DNA of 64,000 nucleotides from Strongylocentrotus purpuratus (lineage: Eukaryota; Echinodermata; Echinoidea; Camarodonta; Strongylocentrotidae), in NCBI RefSeq assembly GCF_000002235.5, contig NW_022145606.1, positions 48,161,274 through 48,225,273 on the forward strand. The letters run 5' to 3'. Made by a program: the position numbers and the translations under genes. Positions 37,681 to 47,496 of this stretch are shown one piece after another. Position 1 is the first letter of the stretch; each line of letters begins with the position of its first letter. The notes beneath the pieces were generated by a model. The model was not told where the DNA came from. It ran no database searches and saw only the letters and a program-made list of their open reading frames with translations.

Positions 37681-38597
37681 AATGTACACTTTTTTATGAG
37701 TCACCCTGTATAAATGTATGAATTGCTCTGCCATCTAAAACCACGTTTAGAATTATCAAATATATATATCATATATATCATATCTGGTTAAAAAAATCAG
37801 GAAAAGGTTCTTAATGCAGCAATAAAACATGACAAAGTATACATTTTCACATATTCTTAGTGCAGAAAACGCCATTTTGGCGGCCATTTTGTTTTTCCTT
37901 ATAATCACAAATTGCTAAAGGCGATATGCTGATAGGCTACATCAATTAGCTTCAATTAAAATGCAGCATATATACATCACAAAATATGTTGCCAGAGTGT
38001 GTATACATCAATAATATTGCTTGTTATCGAAGTAGAAATTGCAAACAGCCGATCTCTTGTACACTCTTTTATGAATCACCCTGTATAAATAATGTGTGAA
38101 TTGCTCTGCCATCTAACATAATTATCAAAATATGTATCATATATATCATATCGACAGTTGGTAGGTGAAAATCAGAAAAAGATTCTAAATGCAGCAATAA
38201 AACATGACAAAGAAATCGCAAACAGCCAATCTCTCGTACACTTTTTTTATGAATCACCCTGTATAAATAATGTATAAATTGCTCTGCCATCTTTAATAAT
38301 ATCAAGCATTATCAAAATATGTATCATATATATCATATCTGGTAAAGAGAATCAGAAAAGGGTTCTAAATGCAGCAATAAAACATGACAAAGTATACATT
38401 TTCACAATTTTTAGAGCAGAAAACGCCATTTTGGCGGCCATTTTGTTTTTTGCTTATATCTCAAATTGCTCAAGGCTGACAGAGCTCCAGTTTTTTGCTT
38501 GTTCACAGTGGATATCTAGACAATCAGAATCCATTGAAAAAAAAACTTATTTCACCAAAACAAGGTTAGGCCCCAAATCCGGGTTTGGCTGCCGGAC

Positions 38598-39350
38598 TAT
38601 ATGTAGTTTGGTAGGTTTATTTTACTAACTGTTTAATTATCAGATATCAATGATAGTTTAAAGTTATGGAAAAGATTCTTGTATTTTATATTTAGCAAAG
38701 CAATCTCACATACAAAATCACTTTCAAGTGTCGTCTGATCCGCCGACTGCCGTCTGCTATATACGCGAAATAGCTACGTTTGTGCTGGCGAAAATGAGAA
38801 AACCGGAGCAATATGTATGTTAAAAAGAAATAGAAAGAAAGAAATATGGAAAGAAAGAAAGAAAGAATAATTTCCTGCTCAGTGTTACAATTAATGAGAT
38901 ATCAAAATATGCCCATCTGACCATAATTAAAATGCGTTAAACCCTGAGCTTCCAAGGGCTCTGCCCCCTGGACCCCACCAAGGACCCTAAGGCAGGCCCC
39001 TGGATGCCCATCTGACCGCAATTTAATGCCTAAAACCCCTGAGCTTCTGGGGGCTCCGCCCCTTGATCCCTGTCGGGGCTTTGCCATTGGACCCCACAAC
39101 CTGATCGTAAATACTTTAGCCCCCCCCCCCCCACTTTGAAAAATGTTCCGCGGGGCCTGCATGAAACATGTTAGAGTGGTGATGATGCGGATTTTCTACT
39201 GCCCCCCCCTAACGCTTTTGTTCATTACGCCACTGGCCGTGATACCAACGGAATACAGATTTTCCCTCGCATGTTGCCCCCCTCCCGGTCATGAGCTGTG
39301 TTGACTCCGATACCTTTTTCTGTTGCCACGTTTCGAAGCAGATCACTCTT
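38598..39350. other. Spacer with AAAG run and C-rich dispersed repeat
   Basis: GAAA/AAAG simple repeat at about 38827-38868. 38900-39235 is a C/G-run dispersed repeat with an internal direct repeat: GCCCATCTGACC occurs at about 38911 and 39008. No gene. Confidence 0.45.
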
Positions 39351-39353
39351 GAC

Positions 39354-39360
39354 TATATAA
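39354..39360 (+). promoter_or_regulatory. TATA box of the FN3 receptor gene
   Basis: TATATAA lies 55 bp upstream of the ATG at 39415, so transcription would start near 39385 and leave a 5' UTR of about 30 nt. It sits directly before the signal-peptide exon, which supports the start choice. Confidence 0.55.
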
Positions 39361-39414
39361 TAGTTTTCAACGCGCATTTCATCGATAAGCCTCGAATTCA
39401 ATTGAGCTCTAAAG

Positions 39415-39478
39415 ATGTGTGAAGATAATTATAAATGTTTGGGGTTAGTTTTTAGTTTCATCACCGCTACTGTAGCCA
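39415..39478 (+). CDS. FN3 receptor gene, exon 1: signal peptide
   Basis: The ATG opens 21 codons, MCEDNYKCLGLVFSFITATV then Ala, plus one base. The hydrophobic core CLGLVFSFITATVA is a signal peptide for secretion into the ER. The donor A|GTAAGT is a full consensus and leaves a phase-1 intron, the same phase as every downstream exon of the gene. The TATA box lies 55 bp upstream. The exon is too short for ORF finders. It could belong to a different transcript, but the phase, the strand and the following exon make it the natural start of the FN3 gene. Confidence 0.7.
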
Positions 39479-39770
39479 GTAAGTATTATTAAATATCAAG
39501 TCTACATGTACACTGTCATCCATAATGTTGGAACGATTTTTCATAACCTCTTTACATGAAATCATTGTCACAGTATTGTTTATTCTTGAAAGGTCGAGTT
39601 TATATCTTCTCAGAACTTTATTGTTCCATCTCCATGACTCCTTGCATTAAATATAGATTTCTAAACGTTATTTTCCGCATTGAATAGCCTTACCATGATA
39701 CTGTTGATATTTGATAGAATTTTCATTTAATGTGAAAGAACAATAATGTATACATTTACTTTTTATTTAG

Positions 39771-39827
39771 TTCATTCTGTCGTGCACATATATGTGCCCT
39801 GGGGAAATTGCGGAAATGACAACCCAA
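39771..39827 (+). CDS. FN3 receptor gene, exon 2: short N-terminal segment
   Basis: The acceptor TTTTTATTTAG and donor A|GTGAGT bound a 57-nt exon, phase 1 on both sides, open in the frame set by exon 1: HSVVHIYVPWGNCGNDNP. It follows exon 1 by a 292-bp intron. It has one Cys and no recognised domain, so it is probably the mature N-terminus or a linker before the FN3 domains. Its symmetric phase means it can be skipped without breaking the frame. Confidence 0.62.
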
Positions 39828-41665
39828 GTGAGTATTAATATATTTGATTAAACATAATGTCCATTCCACGTAAGGCCTGATTTACACGAATGTAATGTTA
39901 TCCGCACAACCCCCAGTTGCAGATGGTATTGGGTTTTGTTCGTGGTTGATAGTAAGGGAGAGAATTATAATTTGTTTTAATCATAACTGAATTCATTCAT
40001 TTCTTTCAATCGTAATTTATGAACTGTACGTGTATTCAATTAATTGATTTTTTTTTTTGGCTGAAAAAGAATTGCTTTTCGAAGAATTATTTGTATTGTT
40101 TTGATACTAAATGGAAGTTAAGAATTCGCTAGGGCGTGTGCGCGTGTGTATTTGTTGTGGGTGTGGGCTAGCTGTGAGTTTTTAAATGCTCCTTTATTAT
40201 ACGTAAAAAGGCATAATAAAATCATGTAAGGAACGCAGAGATGAGAAAAGGTATCTGCGTATACAACATTTGGTAATCTACATAATGTTCTAATCAACCG
40301 AGAATAGTTCGTCAAATTGGCAGCAGTTGTACTTGTCATACAATAGTGGAGATTCCCCGTATATTTATGCGGTCTACATTGGGATTACACACAGTCAATG
40401 GGTGTATATACAATGTACTTCTGATCATCAACCTAAATCTCAAATTACATTCGCAAATATTTAAAATGTCTTGTGTCTATAATCCTGTTTACTCTTCTCT
40501 AACAATATGAACTTTTACCCCAATCTCGGTTGCTTAAAAACCCCGAAGTATTCTCTACCTTTCAAGTTCTTACTGATGTGTCATATCGTTTACACATTTG
40601 TTTCTAATGGAACAGTTAGTTCCACAACAACAATGATCATGACAATATCTCACATGCATATAGTTCATTACAATTATGTTTTGATGCGCATTGCGATGTT
40701 TTTTTTCTTCAATAAAATATTAACCTAAATAGGATTGTTCTATGGTAATTGATAATTTTTCTTCAGCCTTACTTCAAACCATCATCGGGTCCACGAATTC
40801 GTGTGAAAACATATCCCCTTATCTACAAAAGGTTCCTCTCCCATTCCTTTTACCCATCCGTTTTGTTTTGTTATTGTAGTTGGTGTTGTTGTATTGTTAG
40901 TAACTTAGTTAATGTTTTTGTTAGATTTGATTTGCATGTATATACTTAAGGGATTGACAATAGACAGGCCTGTATGCCTATTGTCGATCCCACCATTATC
41001 TGTTATGTTATATTTATGGTGTATTCTTGTTTGTCTTTCGATTGTTTTGTATTTTTATTAGATTGTGGAAATAAACTAAACTTGAAACTACATCGAGTGC
41101 AAATTTTCTTCAAAGACGGTCCTTTAGATAAGGTTTATCTTTTTACGTTTATATTTTTAAACGATTGTATGAATCCCATCTTTTCAAATTGAACTCAATC
41201 TTAAATTAAATGACGTTAGGCTTTAGTAAATGCACTTTATAATGTATTTCCTCTCCCCTTCCCTTTTGTTTTCTTTTGTATTGGGGTTCAGGTTTTCTCT
41301 GCTTTTTTTTCTTCTTTTTTCTTTTCCCAATCAGTGCATACCTTTTAAGGGGATGACGCTCGTAAGGCTAACTGATTTGATTTGATTTTATTTATTTGTT
41401 TTTGTTTGATTTTCTTTTTCTTTTGCATTTTTACAAATATATAACAAACAAAACATTGCAAAATTTACACATTTCAAAATAATATAATGTCGAATAAAGT
41501 AACTAATCGAAAACATCAAACAGGAGGGTTTACAAAGTAAGCAAAGCTTGATAGCATGACTACCCTCAATGGATACATAATAATACGAATAATGGTGGAA
41601 CGAATATTGTTAAAAGGGGAAAGAGAAAGAGAGAGAGAGAGAAAGAATAAAAAAGAAAGAGGGTA
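39828..41665 (+). other. Intron sequence with LINE-tail-like remnants
   Basis: No FN3-like exon seen. 40770-41085 ends with GGAAATAAACTAAACTTGAA and looks like a LINE 3' UTR on the plus strand. 41380-41410 has TTTGATTTGATTTTATTTAT, the A/T tail of the minus-strand LINE remnant to its right. Poly-T and CT runs fill the rest. Confidence 0.4.
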
Positions 41666-41669
41666 TACA

Positions 41670-42590
41670 TCAATTATGTTGGAATAATATGACTAGTGAT
41701 GGGGGAGAATGCCTGATTTAAATCGAAACCTAAACAGCGATTTTGCATGTAGTGTATATCACTTATTTTTGGAGTTTTTAACGTGGCAAATAAAGGGTCA
41801 GTATGGTCGCGATAACCGGCATCGGTAAAAACTCGAATTGCTTTTTTCTGTAACATTAATATACGATTAGTATTGCACTTATGAGTAGCCCATATGATAT
41901 TCCAGTAAGAAATATATGGTAAAACCAGTGTATTATACAGCATACTAAGCACCTGTGTTGGCGAAGAATATTTTTAGCTTAAATATTGCGAAAAATAGAG
42001 GTTATACTTCACTTAATCATTCCAGTTACATTTTATATATATATATATATATACACCTAAGAATTTGGTTGATGAACTTTTTTTTCTATTGGAAAATTAT
42101 CAACAAGCAGCTCAAAATTATGAATATTATGATTTCTTGAGTTTCTAAAGTGAATAAAATTTGTATTTTTTAGGTTCAATGAAAATATGTTGCTTTTGAA
42201 CCATTTCGATAACTTAGGTAGTTCAATGTTCATGGTTGAGACCAACGAATTTAAATCAGAATGTGAATAGAATAAATTCGTATAATCGGCAAATAATATA
42301 TATTGTAGAATTGGTGAAACATTAGAGATATCATTTACATGTATCAAAAATTATAGTGGCCCAAATATGGAACCTTGCGGAAGTCCATATTTAATAGACG
42401 ATACGTTAGAAGTAACTGAATTGAATAAAAGTATATTGTTTTTTTGATGTTAAGTAATTTTCGAACCAATCAAGTGCCTTACCTCGTACATCGTAATGCT
42501 TTAATTTATACAATAATATAGTATGATCAAGAGTATCAAATCCCTTGCTGAGATCCATGAATATGCCTATGACATGTTTATGTTAATTGC
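41670..42590 (-). pseudogene. LINE reverse-transcriptase remnant, catalytic box mutated
   Basis: Minus strand, in order from 42590: FMDLSKGFDTLDHTILL (motif A), a QGSILGPLLF-like remnant, then YILFADYTNLFYS where the second catalytic Asp of FADD is Tyr. Then come ELPKLSKWFKSN, LYNTLVLPYISYWNIIW, MLQKKAIRVFTD and DPLFATLK. Its nearest look-alike in the window is the LINE at 24820-28899. Several frameshifts and the lost Asp make it inactive. It is 5'-truncated near 42590 and probably ends near 41380. Confidence 0.85.
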
Positions 42591-42755
42591 CCTTTTTGTT
42601 AATAACCCCACATTCCCATACAATTTTGTTTACTCCTTCCCTTTGTATTTTTTGGTAAATCGATCTTTTATCTGTATATCATGAATATCATGTTTGTATG
42701 TTTTAATTTTCTTTCATTGAGAATTAAATAAATGAATTGAATTGAATTATGATAC
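42591..42755 (+). mobile_element. LINE 3'-end fragment with GAATT tail
   Basis: CTTTCATTGAGAATTAAATA followed by AATGAATTGAATTGAATTA is the style of a short tandem LINE tail, here on the plus strand, abutting the truncated minus-strand remnant. No coding part. Confidence 0.4.
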
Positions 42756-43530
42756 GCCTTATAACGATAATGATGATAACAATAATACATGTAATAATAA
42801 TATTATTATGGTTATAATGACGATAATGATATTGATGGTAATAATTATAACACTCACGATGTTTTTACAACTATAAACATCTTCAATACCGCTTTATTTT
42901 TTTATTTTTCAAATTAGAAAAAACACAGTACTTATTGCTGCATGGAGTTGCAAATTCGTGTTTTAGCTCCATTGCCATCCCTTTTTTCTCTTCTTCCTCT
43001 TCCCTTTTTGTTTGTTTGTTTGTTTGTTTGTTTTATTTCCGTATAAAAAGACATCATGCATTCAGTAAAATAATAACAAATAGAATAATGAATTGCAAGA
43101 TAAAATAAACGGCTGGATAGCCCATATTGAGTGGTATCGTTATGACACCGCTGGTCTTCCATGGGGACCAGAAATGATACAGTAAAACAATACAATATAC
43201 ATTAACAAACGACAAAGAAAAATGGCAAAACATAAATTCCCAAGCAAAATATAGTAAGAAATTAAATATCCAGGACTGACAGTATAGAGAAAAGAAACTA
43301 GTATTTATAGAAACAGAATTGTGTGAAGTAAACTTACAAATAACTCAAAAGTCTCTTAAATGAAGACAATGTATCACAGTTGCGTAACGCCAATGGTAAT
43401 ACGTTTCTCATCTTAAACTATTTTCCTCCTCACTTACCCCATCTTATCTTATTCTTTTCCCTGCTTTTTTGTTCTCTCCTCTTCTTGTCTTTCTCATTCA
43501 CTTTTAATTGAGCCCTGGTATGGGAATCTT
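42756..43530. other. Intron sequence with TTTG run
   Basis: GATAAT-rich stretch at 42770-42850 and a TTTG tandem run at 43007-43032. The following AT-rich part may be another minus-strand LINE 3' UTR. No gene. Confidence 0.4.
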
Positions 43531-43569
43531 ACTTTAAAGGTACTATGTCTCTTTTGCCTCTGTAAAAGT

Positions 43570-44522
43570 GTGCCTAGCTGTGATATCAAAGGAATTCAGA
43601 AAATCGGAGGTCTGTGGAGACTGTATGTAGAAAATCAGGACAAGAGAAACAAGATCATTATGAATGGACTGAATGTACGGAATGTAAACATTGCCGTGTA
43701 CGACAAAAACCCATTTCTTAGAGATGGAAATGAAAATAGTCTTCGCCTTCTGGTAGGGACATACCACTATCTGCCCATGACTCCCTGATCATCGATGAAC
43801 TCGAGAGACTAAAGTACAAGGTTTTGGGGACTGTTAGCTACCAACGCCTCCGCGTGGATGGGCGTTTGACAGATTGTCTAACAGGCGACAGAGTTGTGTA
43901 TATTCAGCAACCATCAACCCCCCTCCCCCGAATCATGAACTTTGGCCTTTTTAAAGTCAAGATCTTCCACTATGGCCAACTCCCGTCAACTACGAGACCT
44001 AAAGTTGTATGCTCGAGATGTCTGAGCGAAGGTCATCATCGCTCCCACTGCAATAGCCCTGTAGTGTGTCGCCGTTGCAATCAACCAGGACACATCCAGC
44101 ATGACTGCACCAGAGATGATACCCCAACAGCTCCGTTACATGAAGATCCTACTAGTAAACCTGACACCCCAGCTATACCAGCAGCCGTAGCCGCAACTGC
44201 CCCACACGTTCTAGCCAGCATCGAAAAACTCGTCGCATCTGGAAGACAACAAGCGACAGTTGAATCGTCTCACAACTACCCATCGCACCATGACTACCAG
44301 ACGCGCGCTCAGTCAAAGATTACGCAATTTCTGCACGGAGATAGTAGAGAGTCACCCCATGGAGCCGCTGAGGGAGTCGAAGTAAACAAACCGGATAATG
44401 TGTCATCCTCTTCCGCTAACAAGTTTGCTCCTCTCTCTAGCAATCCTGATTCCTACGTTTCGCCCTCACCTACAGATGCTTCAAGCAATGTCTCTTCATG
44501 CGATGTCGATGACGGCAGCTAA
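43570..44522 (+). pseudogene. LINE ORF1 with two CCHC zinc knuckles
   Basis: The N-terminal part (GGLWRLYVENQDKRNKIIMN...NPF) and the C-terminal part are in different frames, joined near 43790. The second piece has two CCHC knuckles, CSRCLSEGHHRSHC and CRRCNQPGHIQHDC, then a Pro/Ser-rich acidic tail. Such ORF1 proteins bind retrotransposon RNA. The first codons are missing because the element starts here, so it is truncated as well as frameshifted. Confidence 0.82.
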
Positions 44523-45102
44523 GAAGAAGCCTCCGAAATATCTTTGGAATCACCCGAGTTGCCAACACGCCGAGTGAAAGATGATACAGATAAGAGTAAA
44601 AAGAGGAAGCAAAAGTCGACGAAAAAACCACCGAAGAAAAAATGATAGATATGTCAAACAAACTTATTTTAATTTGATTTTTGTTATACAATCTTCCTTT
44701 TTCATGTAAATGTCGAATTGTCATTTCTTAAGTTTAAACGTTCGTGGTCTTAGAAATAAGGAAAAACGAAGTCAAATTTTCGGATGGTTTAGACATCAAA
44801 AGGGACCCATATTATTTGTACAAGAAACTTATTGTAAAGCCGACATTGAAAATATTGTGAAAAGTGAGTGGTGTGGGCCGTGTTATTTTTCACACGGCAC
44901 AAATCACTCCAAAGGAGTTGCTATACTATTTGATGAACACCTAGACATAGATGTCACTAGTATAGAGCAGAGTGATGATGGAAGAAAGTTGTTACTAAGA
45001 GTTAAAATGGGAACCTTTTTATTGACAATGGTAAACGTATATGCACCAACTAAGAAAAAGCAAAGAGAACGGTTTTTTAGAAATCTGAATACTTTCGTAT
45101 CA

Positions 45103-46045
45103 ATGCAGTGTTAGGGGAGATGGGTTGGGACCCACCATTCTATCACCAAATTCAATCGGTTGTTAGATTATGGAGTAACTTAAGTAAGTAAACTCAATAG
45201 TGACCGCTACCCAAGTAAAATCTTTTCTTGGTCTAAATCTCTAGCAAACAATGGAGTCAAAAACTGGTGTTTCAGAGTCAAAGAGCTTTTTTCAAAATTA
45301 CAATGTGTACATGTTTTACCTTTAGCTAATCTTGTTAGTACAGACAATTTTGTAAAAACTGTGTCATCGTCATGTAAATTATTTATCGAGAATAGATGGA
45401 GAAATTCAATTTTTGACGATAAAAGGAAGAAAGCTCATGCTAAAAATAAACTTAGAACTTATCGAAATTTTAAACAATCTTTGAACACGTCAAAATATGT
45501 AATAGAATGTCAAAATAGATCAAACAGACGTGCTTTGGCTTTGTTTAGATGCGGTTGTGCCCCTATAGCTCTTGAAACTGGGCGTTATCAAAATGTCCCA
45601 CATGAAGAAAGATACTGTGTTTTTTGTAATTCTAGTAACATAGAAGATGAGTTCCACTGTTTTATGATTTGTTCTGCATATAATGACATCAGATCACAAC
45701 TTCTTTATGATATAATAGAACATGACCATACGTTTTCAGATCTTTCCACATACCAACAATTTATTTACCTAATTTCAGCTGACTCACTAAGCAGTTTAAT
45801 AGCCAGTTTTGCAAACCAAATCCTAACAACTCGCCAAGAACTTTTGTACTACTTAAATGAATAATTTTTTTTTTTTTTTTTCCCCCTGTGATTGTAATTA
45901 TGTTATACTTATATTTGTACTATGTTATCATGTCAAATTGTTTATGACTGTTATTTTTGATGTATCACTCATAGGCCTTTTTAGGCCGGCCGTCTGATGA
46001 CGGGTGTGATTTTTTAATAAAGAAATAAACTAAACTAAACTAAAC
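45103..46045 (+). mobile_element. 5'-truncated LINE inserted in the LINE endonuclease
   Basis: Flanked by a 5-bp duplication TATCA (45098-45102 and 46046-46050). It ends with a TAAAC tandem tail (46024-46045). The coding part, open from 45361 to 45864 and readable back to about 45250, is the C-terminal zinc-binding region of a LINE ORF2: NRWRNSIFDD, LRTYRNFKQ, LFRCGCAPIALETGRY and ERYCVFCNS...IEDEFHCFMICSAY. The reverse transcriptase core is absent. Removing it restores the endonuclease reading frame of the host LINE. Confidence 0.88.
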
Positions 46046-47182
46046 TATCAAATTCTTTTGAAAAGTATGAAAAATCTACACTAGTAATGGCAGGAGACTG
46101 GAATTGTGTACTGAATGTAAAAAAAGACACTACACATGTTCAGGGAACAAACCGTTCCTTTTACAAGAAACCGCTAAATGTTAGTAGATTGTTAAAGAAA
46201 TACGAATTGTGTGATATCTGGAGGAAAATGAATGTTAATACTATTCAGTTTACCTGGAGATATAAATATCTAAAACTTGCTTCAAGATTAGATTATTGGC
46301 TGGTCGATAAAAGTTTTTTAGGGAGAGTTGTAAACACAGATATCAGACCATCAATAAGAGCTGATCACAACGCAATTTCTTTAAAACTGTTCAAAAGGGT
46401 CCAGGTTACTGGAAGCTGAACAGTCGTGTTCTGTCTGATGACTGTTATCATAAAAATATTTTTGATGTTATTAGTTTAATGAATTCTCAAAATATGAATC
46501 CCCTACAGAAATGGGAACTTTTGAAAATAAAGATAATTTACACAAAAATATTGTAAACATAAAGTTGCAGATCAAAAAAAATAGAAAAGGGTTTTTAGAA
46601 ATGAAGCTTAATGTATTACAAAAATGTATTGATAACCAAACTGAAAATAATGATAATAAAAACGAATATGGGGTCATAAAAGAAGAGCTGGAAAATATAT
46701 ATAAAGTAGAATCTAAAGGAGCTGGTATCAGTGCTAAGGCAAGATGGATAAAAGAGGGAGAAAGAAATACTAAATACTTTCTTAGCTTAGAAAAGAGAAA
46801 TGCTAGCAGAAAAAACATAAATTAGCTGAAGACAGGAAACGGGAAAAGAATTATTGAAAAACAAGACGAAATATTGAAAGAAACCGTTGATTTTTATAGT
46901 AAGTTGTATACTAAAGAAGATATTGATGTTAAAAATGCAGAAGATTATATTTGTTCTCAAAATATTTCATCTCTCTCTGACGATGAAAATAAAATATGTG
47001 AAGGTTTATTAACACACAGAGAATGTAAACAAGCTGTATTCGCAATGAAGAAAAATAAAACTCCAGGCTCTGACGGAATAACTGCGGAATTCTATCAGGT
47101 GTTCTGGAATGAGATCTGTGATATTTTAGTTGCCGCTCTTAACGAGTGTTATGCTAATGAGAAAATGTCGGATACTCAAAGG

Positions 47183-47496
47183 CAGGGGCGTACGCAGGGG
47201 GGGGGGGTTGGGGGTTCAAACCCCCCCCCCCCCTTTGGTATTTTTATGTATGTAAACCCCCCTAAAAAAACCTAAAAACCCCCCCCCCCTTTTTTTTTTC
47301 TTTTTTTTCTTTTTTATTATTAAAAAATTATACCCACGGCTAACCTAAATAAGGTGACCTTAACCCCAACGAAGAAAAATGTCAAATTTTGAAGAAAAAA
47401 AAGTGTCTGCTTACCCCCCCCCCCCCCCCCCCCCACCTCCCAAAATATTTTAAACCCCCCCCCCCCCCCCTTGAAAAAATCCTGCGTACGCCCCTG
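47183..47496. mobile_element. hAT-type MITE with 16-bp TIRs
   Basis: The termini CAGGGGCGTACGCAGG and CCTGCGTACGCCCCTG are perfect inverted repeats. The 8-bp target duplication CTCAAAGG is exact at 47175-47182 and 47497-47504. CAGGG-type ends plus 8 bp is the hAT signature. The 314-bp interior is poly-G, poly-C and poly-T tracts with no coding frame. It interrupts the reverse transcriptase of the surrounding LINE between ...SDTQR and ...GIITLIY. Confidence 0.93.

Larger units (their letters stand above)
33828..38597 (-). mobile_element. Large TIR transposon, Academ-like, carrying an XPG-type gene
   Basis: The left terminus GTCCGGCAGCC and right terminus GGCTGCCGGAC are inverted repeats. The similarity continues inward for about 170 bp (33828-34000 against 38430-38597), including AAAATGGCCGCCAAAAT and AACTGGAGCTTTGTCA against their complements. 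The flanking bases are TA on both sides. The right subterminal part contains tandem copies of a diverged block (37210, 37920 and 38215 onward) with ATGAATCACCCTGTATAAAT. The minus-strand gene at 34452-37183 resembles the broadly distributed protein of Academ transposons as I recall it. The copy is dead and interrupted by a LINE tail at 37293-37680. Confidence 0.65.

Noticed and set aside
40770..40949. Possible extra exon of the FN3 gene (PYFKPSSGPRIRVKT) after TTTTTCTTCAG
   Set aside because: It lacks the FN3 core pattern, its frame does not keep phase 1 to a donor, and the region looks like a LINE 3' UTR.
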